DNA of 64,000 nucleotides from Microbacterium sp. SCN 70-27. Its GTDB lineage: Bacteria; Actinomycetota; Actinomycetes; Actinomycetales; Microbacteriaceae. The translations under genes and the position numbers were made by a program. Positions 55,684 through 63,906 of this stretch are shown here, one piece after another. Position 1 is the stretch's first letter; each line of letters opens with the position of its first letter. The stretch lies in the NCBI GenBank assembly GCA_001724425.1, contig MEEK01000013.1, forward strand, positions 26,222-90,221, in the 5' to 3' direction. The notes beneath the pieces were generated by a model. The model was not told the DNA's origin. It made no database searches and saw nothing but the letters and a program-made list of their open reading frames with translations.

Positions 55684-56691
55684 ATGCCGCGTCGTCGTCC
55701 GCTCGTGATCGGTCATCGCGGTGCTCCGGGGTATCGTCCCGAGCACACCCGCTCGTCGTACGACCTGGCGCTCGCGCTCGGGGTGGATGCCGTCGAGCCG
55801 GACGTCGTCTGGACGCGGGACGGGGTCGCCGTCGTCCGGCACGAGAACGAGATCAGCGGCACGACCGATGTCGAGACCCGCCCGGAGTTCGCCGGCCGGC
55901 GCACCACGAAGACGATCGACGGCGTCGAGATGACCGGCTGGTTCACCGAGGACTTCACGTGGGCCGAGCTCTCCACGCTCCGCTGTCGCGAGCGACTCCC
56001 GAAGCTCCGTCCGCGCAGCGCGAGCTTCGACGACGCGCAGCCGCCGCTGCGCCTGCGCGACGTCCTCGACATCGTGCGTCAGGCATCCCTCGACCAGGGG
56101 CGCGAGATCGGCGTCGTCCTCGAGATCAAGCACGCCACCTACTTCGCGGGGCTCGGCTACGACGTGGCCGGGTCGATCGCCGACGAGCTGCGCACGGCGC
56201 GCTGGGGCGGGGGAGAGCTTCCCCTGTACATCGAGTCGTTCGAGTCGACCGTGCTGGCGGCCCTCCGCTCCCGAGGCATCCGCGGCACCTACATCTACCT
56301 CGTCGAGGCGGAGGGGCGCGCCTTCGACCTCGTCGCCGCGCACGGCGCCGCGGCCCCGACCTACGCGGACCAGATCGCCCCTGCGGGCCTCGACGCGCTC
56401 GTCGGCGTCGTCGACGGGATCAGCGTCGACAAGCGGATGATCCTCGCGCCGGACCGCCGCGGACGCACGGCCGGGCCCTCCTCGATCGTCGCCGACGCCC
56501 ACGCGCGGGGCCTGCGAGCCTTCACATGGACGTGCCGCCCCGAGAACGCCTTCCTCGTCGCGCAGTTCCGCACGGGGCGCGGCAAGGCGGCGTTCGGCGA
56601 CTACGAGAGCGAATGGCAGATCATCGCGGATGCCGGTGTCGACGGCGTCTTCGTCGATCATCCGGACCTCGGCGTCGCGTTCTTCCGCTGA
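55684..56691 (+). CDS. glycerophosphodiester phosphodiesterase
   Basis: 335 residues. VIGHRGAPGYRPEHTRSSYDLALALGVDAVEPDVVWTRDGVAVVRHENE holds the GDPD catalytic HRG...PEHT and ExD...HD-like residues (here RHENE). It hydrolyses glycerophosphodiesters to sn-glycerol-3-phosphate and an alcohol. It has no signal peptide, so it probably acts in the cytosol. A GDPD-specific small insertion lies between barrel halves. Confidence 0.92.
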   Translation: MPRRRPLVIGHRGAPGYRPEHTRSSYDLALALGVDAVEPDVVWTRDGVAVVRHENEISGTTDVETRPEFAGRRTTKTIDGVEMTGWFTEDFTWAELSTLRCRERLPKLRPRSASFDDAQPPLRLRDVLDIVRQASLDQGREIGVVLEIKHATYFAGLGYDVAGSIADELRTARWGGGELPLYIESFESTVLAALRSRGIRGTYIYLVEAEGRAFDLVAAHGAAAPTYADQIAPAGLDALVGVVDGISVDKRMILAPDRRGRTAGPSSIVADAHARGLRAFTWTCRPENAFLVAQFRTGRGKAAFGDYESEWQIIADAGVDGVFVDHPDLGVAFFR

Positions 56692-56742
56692 CATTCCGCC
56701 GCCGGCGCAAGGCCGATCCTGGGCTCCGGCGCCCCGGCGCCA

Positions 56743-56748
56743 TAGTGT
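56743..56748 (+). promoter_or_regulatory. -10 box of the ABC exporter operon (leaderless)
   Basis: TAGTGT lies 6 nt before ATG 56755. It is a weaker match than the other boxes of this kind. Confidence 0.35.
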
Positions 56749-56754
56749 GGGGTC

Positions 56755-57687
56755 ATGGAGTCCCCCGGCATCCTCGCCACCGGCGTGCGCCGTTCCTTCG
56801 GGAATGTCCACGCCGTCCGCGACGTCACCCTCGAAGCGCGCCCCGGCGCGGTCACCGGCCTCATCGGCCCGAACGGGTCGGGCAAGACGACGCTGCTCCT
56901 CATGCTCGCGTCGCTTCTCGCACCGGATGCCGGGTCGCTCCGCATCGGCGGGATCGACCCCATCACCGACCCCGCCGGCGTCCGCGCGATCACGGGATGG
57001 ATGCCGGATGCCCTCGGCGCCTGGTCGTCGCTGACGGCACGTGAGACCCTCGTCGCGACGGGGCGCCTCTACGACCTCGACGCCGCCACCTCCGCCGCCG
57101 GTGCGGCGCGCCTTCTCCACGAGGTGGGCCTCACGAACCTCGCCGACGCCCCGGCGCGGGTCTTCTCGCGCGGGCAGAAGCAGCGCCTCGGCCTTGCCCG
57201 CGCGCTCGTCCACGATCCGAAGGTGCTCCTGCTCGACGAGCCCGCCTCGGGGCTCGACCCGCAGGCGCGCGTCGAACTTCGCGTGCTCCTGCGCCGCCTC
57301 GCCGCCGAGGGGCGCACGGTCCTCATCTCGAGCCACATCCTGTCCGAACTCGAAGAGGTCGTCGACGAGGCGGTGTTCCTCGTCGACGGGGCGACCGTGT
57401 CGAGCGACCGCGTCGCGGCGGCCGCGAGCCGCCGCCGCACGTGGCGCATCCGTCTCGCCGACCGCGACGCCCGCGCCGCGGTCCTCCCCGTCGCGGGCGT
57501 CCTCGGCCTCGACGCGGCCCTCATCCCGATCGACCGACGCGACCTGCTGGTCTCGTTCGAGACGGATGCCGGGGCCGCCGCCGCCCTCGCCGCGCTCGTC
57601 GGTGCCGGGCTCCCCGTCGCGGAGTTCGCCGCGGCCACGGGCCTTCTCGAACACACGTTCCTCGACCTCGAAGGAGGCCGCTCGTGA
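56755..57687 (+). CDS. ABC-2 type exporter, ATP-binding protein
   Basis: 310 residues. Walker A GPNGSGKTTLL (about 39), signature FSRGQKQRLGLARAL, Walker B VLLLDEPASGLDP and the H-loop ISSHIL are intact. The usual LSGGQ is FSRGQ, as in many CcmA-type exporters. The C-terminal 90 residues are the regulatory part of this class. It overlaps the permease gene as GTGA (57684-57687). The substrate is unknown. Confidence 0.92.
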   Translation: MESPGILATGVRRSFGNVHAVRDVTLEARPGAVTGLIGPNGSGKTTLLLMLASLLAPDAGSLRIGGIDPITDPAGVRAITGWMPDALGAWSSLTARETLVATGRLYDLDAATSAAGAARLLHEVGLTNLADAPARVFSRGQKQRLGLARALVHDPKVLLLDEPASGLDPQARVELRVLLRRLAAEGRTVLISSHILSELEEVVDEAVFLVDGATVSSDRVAAAASRRRTWRIRLADRDARAAVLPVAGVLGLDAALIPIDRRDLLVSFETDAGAAAALAALVGAGLPVAEFAAATGLLEHTFLDLEGGRS

Positions 57688-58778
57688 ACGGCGCACGGCT
57701 CTGGACGATCGCCCGCCTCGAACTGACCCAGCGGGTGCGCACCGTCGCGTGGTACGTGCTGCTCGGCATCTTCGCCCTGCTGCTGATCGGTGTGACGCTG
57801 CTGTCGTTCCTCGCCTTCGGCGGTTGGGGGACGGGCGGTGCCGGGGTGTTCTCCGCCGTCGTGTACGTCACCCTCCTGCTCGTCCTGCTCGTCTCGCCGA
57901 CCCTGAGCGGCAACAGCATCAACGGCGACCGTGACGCCGCGACGCTCGCCCCCCTCCAGGTCACTCTCGCGACGACGGGCGAGATCCTCCTCGGCAAGTT
58001 CCTCGCGGCATGTATCACCGGCCTCGCCTTCGCCGCGGTGGCGGTGCCTTTCCTCGTGATCGCGACCCTCGCGGGCGGCGTCAACGGCTGGGCCGTCGTG
58101 ACCTCGCTCGTCGTCCTCGTCGTCGAGGTCGGGATCGTCGCCGCGATCGGGGTCGCGATCTCCGGCATCCTCGCGCGTCCGTTGTTCTCCGTCGCGGTGA
58201 CCTACCTCATCGTCGCGGCGCTGTCCGTCGGCTCCGTCATCGGATTCGGGCTCGTGAGCACGGCGGCGGGGAGCGAGTTCACGTCGAAGAACCGGTCCGC
58301 CGAGTACAACTCGAACGGGGAGATCGTCTGCAAGGACGGTGGCCACGACTGCTACGGCGACACGGACCAGATGGTCTGCGGCGAGTGGGACAGCTACACC
58401 TACCGCGTGCCGCGCCCGGACCGGGTGTGGTGGCTGCTGTCGTCGAATCCCTTCGTGATCCTCGCGGATGCCACCCCGACGAGCTTCGACCGGCACGGCA
58501 ACCCCGACGACCTGTTCGGATGGATCAAGACCGCCGTCCGCGGAGCGCAGTCGGCGCCGGAGCTGCAGAGCACGTGGGACGAGTGCGATCCGCAGTATCT
58601 CGACGGAGCCGAGTACCGGAGCGGGCCGACCCCGGAGGAGATCATCGCCACGACCGTGCCGAGCTGGTTCGTCGGTCTCGGTGTCCAGGTCTTGCTCGCC
58701 GCGCTGCTGCTGTGGTGGGCGTGGACGCGCACGCGTACGCCCGCCCGCACCCTGCCGCCGGGGACCCGCATCGCCTGA
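57684..58778 (+). CDS. ABC-2 type exporter, permease protein
   Basis: 364 residues. Five or six hydrophobic segments fill the first 180 residues (TVAWYVLLGIFALLLIGVTLL, LLLVLLVSPTLSGNSINGDRDAATL). A large hydrophilic loop of about 130 residues with four cysteines (CKDGGHDCYGD, MVCGEWDS, DECDPQ) follows, and a final segment at about 330-348. The loop is predicted to be extracytoplasmic; the Cys residues could form disulfides. It pairs with the upstream ATPase. ABC-2 permeases usually lack such a Cys-containing loop. Confidence 0.82.
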   Translation: MNGARLWTIARLELTQRVRTVAWYVLLGIFALLLIGVTLLSFLAFGGWGTGGAGVFSAVVYVTLLLVLLVSPTLSGNSINGDRDAATLAPLQVTLATTGEILLGKFLAACITGLAFAAVAVPFLVIATLAGGVNGWAVVTSLVVLVVEVGIVAAIGVAISGILARPLFSVAVTYLIVAALSVGSVIGFGLVSTAAGSEFTSKNRSAEYNSNGEIVCKDGGHDCYGDTDQMVCGEWDSYTYRVPRPDRVWWLLSSNPFVILADATPTSFDRHGNPDDLFGWIKTAVRGAQSAPELQSTWDECDPQYLDGAEYRSGPTPEEIIATTVPSWFVGLGVQVLLAALLLWWAWTRTRTPARTLPPGTRIA

Positions 58779-58841
58779 CCTCCGCCCGGCTCCCCGATGA
58801 GGATGTTCTCATCGAGGTTCCCTCGGCGTACGGCAGATGCA

Positions 58842-58847
58842 TAGCCT
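58842..58847 (+). promoter_or_regulatory. -10 box of the S8 protease gene, with leader hairpin downstream
   Basis: TAGCCT lies 56 bp before TTG 58904. The leader contains a 7-bp hairpin (58857-58863 with 58869-58875). Another 7-bp hairpin (58795-58801 with 58808-58814) upstream may end the ABC transcript. Confidence 0.4.
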
Positions 58848-58903
58848 CCTTTCAGTCACCTCCCACCCGGAGGTGTGAGTCCTGTTCGAAAGGTGGATCC
58901 CTC

Positions 58904-61900
58904 TTGCGACGACGCATTCTCGCGGCCGTCGGCGCCATCGCGCTGACATTGCCCGCCTCCGCTGCCCTCGCGGCAAGCCCGGACGACGACCCGTCGTCGC
59001 GGTTCCGTGCCGCAGCCTCACGCGGCGCGATCGACACGTCCTTCTCGTCGGCGGCCATCGGCGCCGACGGTCGCGTCACGGTCGTGATCGAGATGACGGG
59101 CGACCCCGTCGCCGTCGTGGAGGCGGAGAACGGGCAGGAGCTCAGCACGGGCGAACGCAGCGCGGTGAAGAACAAGCTCAAGAAGGCACAGGACTCCATC
59201 AAGGGATCCATCACGGGCAAGGGCGGTGAGATCCAGGCGCAGATGCAGTCCGCGTACAACGGATTCCAGGCATCCGTCCCCGCCGACCAGGTCGACGCCG
59301 TCGCGTCGCTGCCCGGGGTCGTCGCGATCCACCCGGTCCGCACCTACTCGATCGACAACGCCGTCTCGGTGCCGTACCTCGGTCTGCCGGCCGTCTGGCA
59401 GAACACCGGATTCACCGGTCAGGGCGTCAAGGTCGCGATCATCGACACCGGCATCGACTACACGCACGCGACCTTCGGCGGTCCTGGAACGGCGGCGGCC
59501 TACGAGGCCGCGCATGCCGCCGAGACCCAGCCTGCCGACCCGGCGCTGTTCGGGCCCGGTGCCCCGCGCATCAAGGGCGGGATCGACCTCGTCGGCGACT
59601 CGTACAACGCGGACCCCAGCAGCGCGAGCTACCAGCCGGTCCCGCACCCGGACTCCAACCCGCTCGACTGCCAGGGTCACGGCTCGCACGTCGCCGGCAC
59701 GGCCGGAGGCTCGGGCGTCCTCGCCGACGGCACCGGGTTCACCGGGCCGTACGACAGCACGACGCCGGGCAACGCGTTCCGCGTCGGCCCGGGAGTCGCG
59801 CCGAAGGCCGACCTCTACGCGATCCGTGTGTTCGGCTGCGGCGGCTCGACCGACATGGTCGTCCCCGCCCTCGACTGGGCCGTCGAGAACGGCATGGACG
59901 TCGTGAACATGTCGCTCGGATCCTCCTTCGGTCGCGGTGACGACCCGGATGCCGTCGCGGCGGCCAACGCCGTCGGCGCGGGCGTCGTGGTCGTGGCATC
60001 CGCCGGAAACGCCGGCCACAACCCGTACCTCACCGGGTCGCCGGGGACGGGTGACGGCGTGATCGCCGTCTCGGCCGTCGACAGCGCCGAGGGCTTCCCC
60101 GGCGCGACGATCACCGTCGGCGGTCAGCCCATCGAGGCCATCAACGCCAACGGCGTCTCCGTCGCGGGCCTCGGCACGCTGTCGGTCGTGCGCCTCGTCG
60201 ATGACCCCGCGACGCCCGAGAACGAGGCGCTCGGCTGCTCCGTCGCCGCGTACACGAAGGCGGGCGTCGCTCCGGGCCAGAACCAGCTCGCGGTCTCCAC
60301 GCGCGGCACGTGCGCGCGAGTGGCGAAGGCCATCTACGCGCAGGAGGCCGGTGCGGCCGCGGCGCTCATGGTGAACAGCAGCAACGACCTGCCGCCGTTC
60401 GAGGGCGCGATCACGGAGAACGCCGACACGGGCGAGCCCGCGAACGTCACGATCCCGTTCCTCGGCGTCCGCTCGTCGAACGGTCCCGTGTTCACGACCG
60501 GCGCGACGGCGACCTTCGCCGACGCACAGATCTCGAACCCCGGCTTCCGCGGGTACGGTTCGTTCACCTCGTCCGGCCCCCGGTCGGGTGACAGTGCCAT
60601 CAGCCCCGATGTCGCGGCGCCCGGTGTCTCGATCGTCTCGGCGGCGGTCGGCTCCGGAAACGGCGCGGTGACTCTGTCGGGCACGTCGATGGCCGCACCG
60701 CACGTCGCCGGCGTCGCGGCGCTGTCGGTGCAGGCGCACCCCTCGTGGAGCGCTCCGCAGGTCGCCGCCTCCGTCGTCTCGACCGCCGACCCCGAGAAGG
60801 TCGCCGGGCAGAGCCTGACGATCGGCGGCGTGGGTCTCGTCGATGCGGCGCAGGCCGTCGCGACGACCGTCACCGCGACGGGCGACGCATTCCGGACGGA
60901 GAGCGGCTGGGCGCGCGAGTCGGCGCTGAGCTTCGGCTTCCAGGAGTCGCCGCTCGGGTTCGCCGGGATCAAGACGGTCACCGTCCGCAACGACGGTCCG
61001 AAGTCGGTCACCTACAAGGTGTCGACGTCGCCGTCCGCGCAGTCCGCGAAGGCGAAGGTGAGCCTGTCGACGAAGTCGATCACGGTGCGCCCGGGCAGCT
61101 CCGCCAAGCTGCTACTGAGCGTCACGGCATCCGCCAAGGACATCCCGACCTCCGTCGTCGCGGGCGACCAGTTCACGTTCTACGAGATCTCGGGTGACAT
61201 CACCCTGACCGCGAAGGACTCGACGCTGCGCGTGCCGTACCTGCTCGTGCCGCGCTCGACGAGCACGGTGTCGTCGCCGACCTCGGCGCTGTTCACCGGC
61301 AAGCAGAAGGTGACGGATGCCACGAAGAAGATCTCACTGTGGAACATCTTCGGTGCGCAGGCATCCGCCGGCGCCGATGTGTACACGTGGGGCCTGTCCA
61401 ACGGGAAGGACATCGCGAGGACCCTGCCCGACACGGGGTACGACATCCGTGCCGCCGGTGTGCAGTCGTTCGCCGACGGGTCGGATCACCTGATGGTGTT
61501 CGCCCTCAACATGCACCACCGCTGGTCGAACGCGGCAAGCAACGAGTACGACGTGATCCTCGACACCGACCGGGACGGTCAGGCCGACTGGATCGTGCTG
61601 TCGGCGGACTCCGGCGCCGTGCGTGCGGGGGACAACAACGGCCTGTCCGAGGTGTTCATCGTCAACGCGAAGACCGGGGCGACGGCGGCGAGCGGTTTCC
61701 AGACGCAGTCCCCGACCGACTCGAGCACGCTGCTGCTACCGGTGTACGCGAGCGACCTCGGCATCACGGGGGCGTTCAACTACACGGTGCAGACGTCCAG
61801 CGTCAACGGCGGGAAGGACTCGGTGAACGGCTGGGCGACGTACGACCCGACCGCTCCCGCGATCAGCAACGGTCAGTTCGTCGACGTGCCGTCACGGGGC

Positions 61901-62026
61901 TCCGCCTCGGTCGACGTCGCCGTGAACGCCGCGCAGGTCGCCGCGCAGAAGCCGTTGGGCACGATGGTCGTCGTCTTCGACAACCCGTCGGGCGCCGGTG
62001 AGGCGCTGCTGGTGAAGGTGAAGTAA
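58904..62026 (+). CDS. secreted S8 (subtilisin-type) serine protease with PA insert
   Basis: 1040 residues. Signal peptide about 1-27 (ILAAVGAIALTLPASAALAA), an I9-like propeptide at about 60-145, then the catalytic domain with Asp181 (VAIIDTGID), His259 (GHGSHVAGT) and Ser595 (GTSMAAPHVAG). A PA-like insert lies at about 400-500 between His and Ser. The C-terminal 400 residues have fibronectin-like/beta-sandwich features. It resembles Vpr-type extracellular proteases. The start is TTG 58904 with AAAGGTGG 7 bp upstream; the longer frame from 58010 overlaps the permease. No cell-wall anchor is visible. Confidence 0.92.
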   Translation: MRRRILAAVGAIALTLPASAALAASPDDDPSSRFRAAASRGAIDTSFSSAAIGADGRVTVVIEMTGDPVAVVEAENGQELSTGERSAVKNKLKKAQDSIKGSITGKGGEIQAQMQSAYNGFQASVPADQVDAVASLPGVVAIHPVRTYSIDNAVSVPYLGLPAVWQNTGFTGQGVKVAIIDTGIDYTHATFGGPGTAAAYEAAHAAETQPADPALFGPGAPRIKGGIDLVGDSYNADPSSASYQPVPHPDSNPLDCQGHGSHVAGTAGGSGVLADGTGFTGPYDSTTPGNAFRVGPGVAPKADLYAIRVFGCGGSTDMVVPALDWAVENGMDVVNMSLGSSFGRGDDPDAVAAANAVGAGVVVVASAGNAGHNPYLTGSPGTGDGVIAVSAVDSAEGFPGATITVGGQPIEAINANGVSVAGLGTLSVVRLVDDPATPENEALGCSVAAYTKAGVAPGQNQLAVSTRGTCARVAKAIYAQEAGAAAALMVNSSNDLPPFEGAITENADTGEPANVTIPFLGVRSSNGPVFTTGATATFADAQISNPGFRGYGSFTSSGPRSGDSAISPDVAAPGVSIVSAAVGSGNGAVTLSGTSMAAPHVAGVAALSVQAHPSWSAPQVAASVVSTADPEKVAGQSLTIGGVGLVDAAQAVATTVTATGDAFRTESGWARESALSFGFQESPLGFAGIKTVTVRNDGPKSVTYKVSTSPSAQSAKAKVSLSTKSITVRPGSSAKLLLSVTASAKDIPTSVVAGDQFTFYEISGDITLTAKDSTLRVPYLLVPRSTSTVSSPTSALFTGKQKVTDATKKISLWNIFGAQASAGADVYTWGLSNGKDIARTLPDTGYDIRAAGVQSFADGSDHLMVFALNMHHRWSNAASNEYDVILDTDRDGQADWIVLSADSGAVRAGDNNGLSEVFIVNAKTGATAASGFQTQSPTDSSTLLLPVYASDLGITGAFNYTVQTSSVNGGKDSVNGWATYDPTAPAISNGQFVDVPSRGSASVDVAVNAAQVAAQKPLGTMVVVFDNPSGAGEALLVKVK

Positions 62027-62037
62027 CCCATTCCAGC

Positions 62038-62072
62038 CGAAGGGGCGGACGCGCGGGCGTTCCGCCCCTTCG
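62038..62072 (+). terminator. S8 protease terminator
   Basis: A 15-bp stem with a single bulged base (62038-62052 with 62057-62072) around a GCGG loop, 12 bp past the stop. Confidence 0.82.
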
Positions 62073-62148
62073 GTGTGTGTGGGCGCGGCGCGGCACGGGT
62101 CTCGTCGCGCCATGGCTCGGTGACCGTCCGCTCGGTGCGGGATGCCGC

Positions 62149-62562
62149 TCAGCGGGTGCAGAGGACGGGGTCGTCGCCCGTGCCGAACCGGTAGTCGTAC
62201 GTCTTGTCGCCCGCGGTGACGACGACGCGCATGCCGTCGATGAGGGCCTGTGTGTACGACTGTCCGGGCGACGCGCAACCCAGCGAGCCGTCGCTGAAGG
62301 TGACGGCGGTCGCCGAGACGAGTGCGGGTGCGTCGGCGACGCCGCGGCTCGAGAGGTCGGCCACGATGGCATCCCATCGCGCCGGCGGGACGTCGGTGGG
62401 GGTCCCCGTCGGGTCGACGGGCCCGGGTGTCGTCGTCTGGAACGGCGGACGCGTGCTCGCGGGAGGCGTCGGGGTGGGGTCGCTCATCGTCGCTCCGGAG
62501 GCGCAGGCCGCGAGCATGAGGGCGAGTGCGGCGGCGGATGCCGCGCCGAGCGTTCTGCGCAT
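62149..62562 (-). CDS. small lipoprotein of unknown function
   Basis: 137 residues. The signal sequence ends in the lipobox LAAC (Cys20), followed by a Pro/Thr-rich linker (about 27-60) and a domain of about 75 residues with two Cys (LGCASPGQSY and DDPVLCTR) that could form a disulfide. The function is unknown. A GGGAGG Shine-Dalgarno precedes ATG 62562. Confidence 0.8.
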   Translation of the reverse strand: MRRTLGAASAAALALMLAACASGATMSDPTPTPPASTRPPFQTTTPGPVDPTGTPTDVPPARWDAIVADLSSRGVADAPALVSATAVTFSDGSLGCASPGQSYTQALIDGMRVVVTAGDKTYDYRFGTGDDPVLCTR

Positions 62563-62628
62563 CGGTGCCTCCCGGGATCGCGGTGTTGGGTCGAGGGTAG
62601 GGCCTCTACCTGCGAACCGCCGGGGAAC

Positions 62629-63192
62629 TCAGTCCCAGTCCAGGTAGTCCTCGATGAACCAGGAGGTCTCGCCCGGGTGCGTCGCAGGGAACAGGTGCCC
62701 CGCGCCCTCGACCGTCTTGAGGCTCGCGAGCGCGGGGGCGGATGCCACGAGCCGCTCGCTCTCGGAGAGGGGAGTGACCTCGTCGCCCGTGCCGTGGATG
62801 ACGAGCACGGGGATGTCGTCCGCGAGGGGGATGTCCGCGGGCTCCGGCGCGAGCAGGAGCACGCCGTTGACGCGGTCGTGGTGGTCGGCGGGGACCGTCC
62901 GGGCGACGGTGCCGCCGAACCCGTGGCCGCCGATCCAGGAGTGGTCGAGCCCCACGGCATCCATGATGTCGACGACGGTCCGCGCGAGGTCGTGCCGGTC
63001 GGCGGCGGGATCGAGCGGCGCGAGCCGCACGACGCGGAAGTCCTCCTCGACGAGGATCGAGGCGAGCGTGCCGAGCGAGGCGATGTCCTGGCCCGTCTCG
63101 GGGATGAGGATGACGGCGGGACCGGTGCCCTCGTCGATGTAGGCGATGGCGCGGCCATCCGGCTCGAACGTCTGGAGCGGTGCGGTCGTCAT
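62629..63192 (-). CDS. alpha/beta-hydrolase-fold protein with altered nucleophile elbow
   Basis: 187 residues. The family pattern is clear: GTGPAVILIPETGQD, DLARTVVDIMDAVGLDHSWIGGHGFGG, then VLVIHGTGDEVTP and a C-terminal GAGHLFPATHPGETSWFIEDYL with the catalytic-type His. The nucleophile elbow, normally GHSFGG, reads GHGFGG: the Ser codon is GGG (Gly). The protein is also short for the fold. It may be non-catalytic or a cofactor-free variant. ATG 63192 is preceded by a GAGACT (a weak leaderless -10). Confidence 0.75.
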   Translation of the reverse strand: MTTAPLQTFEPDGRAIAYIDEGTGPAVILIPETGQDIASLGTLASILVEEDFRVVRLAPLDPAADRHDLARTVVDIMDAVGLDHSWIGGHGFGGTVARTVPADHHDRVNGVLLLAPEPADIPLADDIPVLVIHGTGDEVTPLSESERLVASAPALASLKTVEGAGHLFPATHPGETSWFIEDYLDWD

Positions 63193-63274
63193 GGCATCCA
63201 GTCTCCCAGGGGCGTGCGGGGCGCGCCAATCCGCACGCGCGGCGCCGCTCGTGGCCGCCGCGCGTGGTGTCCGC

Positions 63275-63610
63275 TCAGGGCGTCGTGCGCGAGTGGAGCG
63301 TGATCGCGTAGCCGTCGAGGTCCTGGAAGACGAACGTGTCGCCGAACGGGCCCTCGAAGGGGCCCTGCAGGATCGTCGCCCCGGCGGCGGCCATCGCCGT
63401 GTGCCGCTCGGATGCCTCGGGGTCATGCAGCCACAGGGCGACTCCGAGGCCCAGGGGGCCTGCCTCGAGATCGACGCCCGGTGCGGCGTCGCGCACCGCG
63501 AAGGCGGGCTGAGTCGCGAAGACGACCGCGTGCGGCGGGGAGAACGGGGCACGCTCGAGGCCGACGACGTTTTCGTAGAAGGCGGCGGCCTTCTCGAGTG
63601 TGGAGTTCGG
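63275..63610 (-). pseudogene. VOC-family (glyoxalase/bleomycin resistance-type) gene, 5' end cut by an IS end
   Basis: The reverse frame from about 63607 to the stop at 63275 reads TLEKAAAFYENVVGLERAP, then AVVFATQPAFAVRDAAPGVDL and FGDTFVFQDLDGYAITLHSRTTP. This is one VOC domain. Its first 10-15 residues and its start codon are missing, replaced by the IS-like terminus that begins near 63611. A GTG at 63496 could initiate only a 73-residue remnant. The gene is most likely inactive. Confidence 0.75.
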
Positions 63611-63703
63611 GGCTCTTTGGCGGTGTTCTGTGATCGCTTTGTGTCGCTAGTTGCCGATGATGAGGGCGCTTGAGGAGGCGTCGAAGACGTCGTCGGTGAT
63701 ACG
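63611..63703 (-). mobile_element. terminal fragment of an ISL3-like insertion sequence
   Basis: The end begins GGCTCTTTGGCGGTGTTCTG (63611-63630), the GGCTCTT start being common in ISL3-family termini. 36 bp inside it a reverse-strand frame ends at TAG (63647-63649) after RITDDVFDASSSALIIGN, plausibly a transposase C-terminus. The element is truncated at about 63703; the other end is not in the window. Family assignment rests on the terminus only. Confidence 0.5.
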
Positions 63704-63906
63704 TGTTGGAAACCGAGCGCACTGACTCGTGCCTAGCAATCCACTTCGCCAAGTTCGACGGCTCCACCCGCCGGCTGCGGGAACTGGTCGCAGCCGAGAC
63801 TAGCTGTTGCGCCGTTGTCGACTGGGACATTGACGAAACACACGCTGATCTCCGGCTCATCGTCACCGGCACAGCCGAGCAACTCCCCGCGCTCACAGTC
63901 GGCTAG
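63703..63906 (+). CDS. small ORF of unknown function, ending at an IS insertion site
   Basis: 67 codons from GTG 63703. Product: VLETERTDSCLAIHFAKFDG, then VAAETSCCAVVDWDIDETHADLRLIV. The AAExxCC segment resembles small proteins found near metal-resistance genes, but I do not recognise the family securely. Its stop TAG lies within the CTAG at 63903-63906, which looks like an IS630 target, so the original reading frame may have been longer. The stretch is less GC-rich than the rest of the window. Confidence 0.4.
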   Translation: MLETERTDSCLAIHFAKFDGSTRRLRELVAAETSCCAVVDWDIDETHADLRLIVTGTAEQLPALTVG

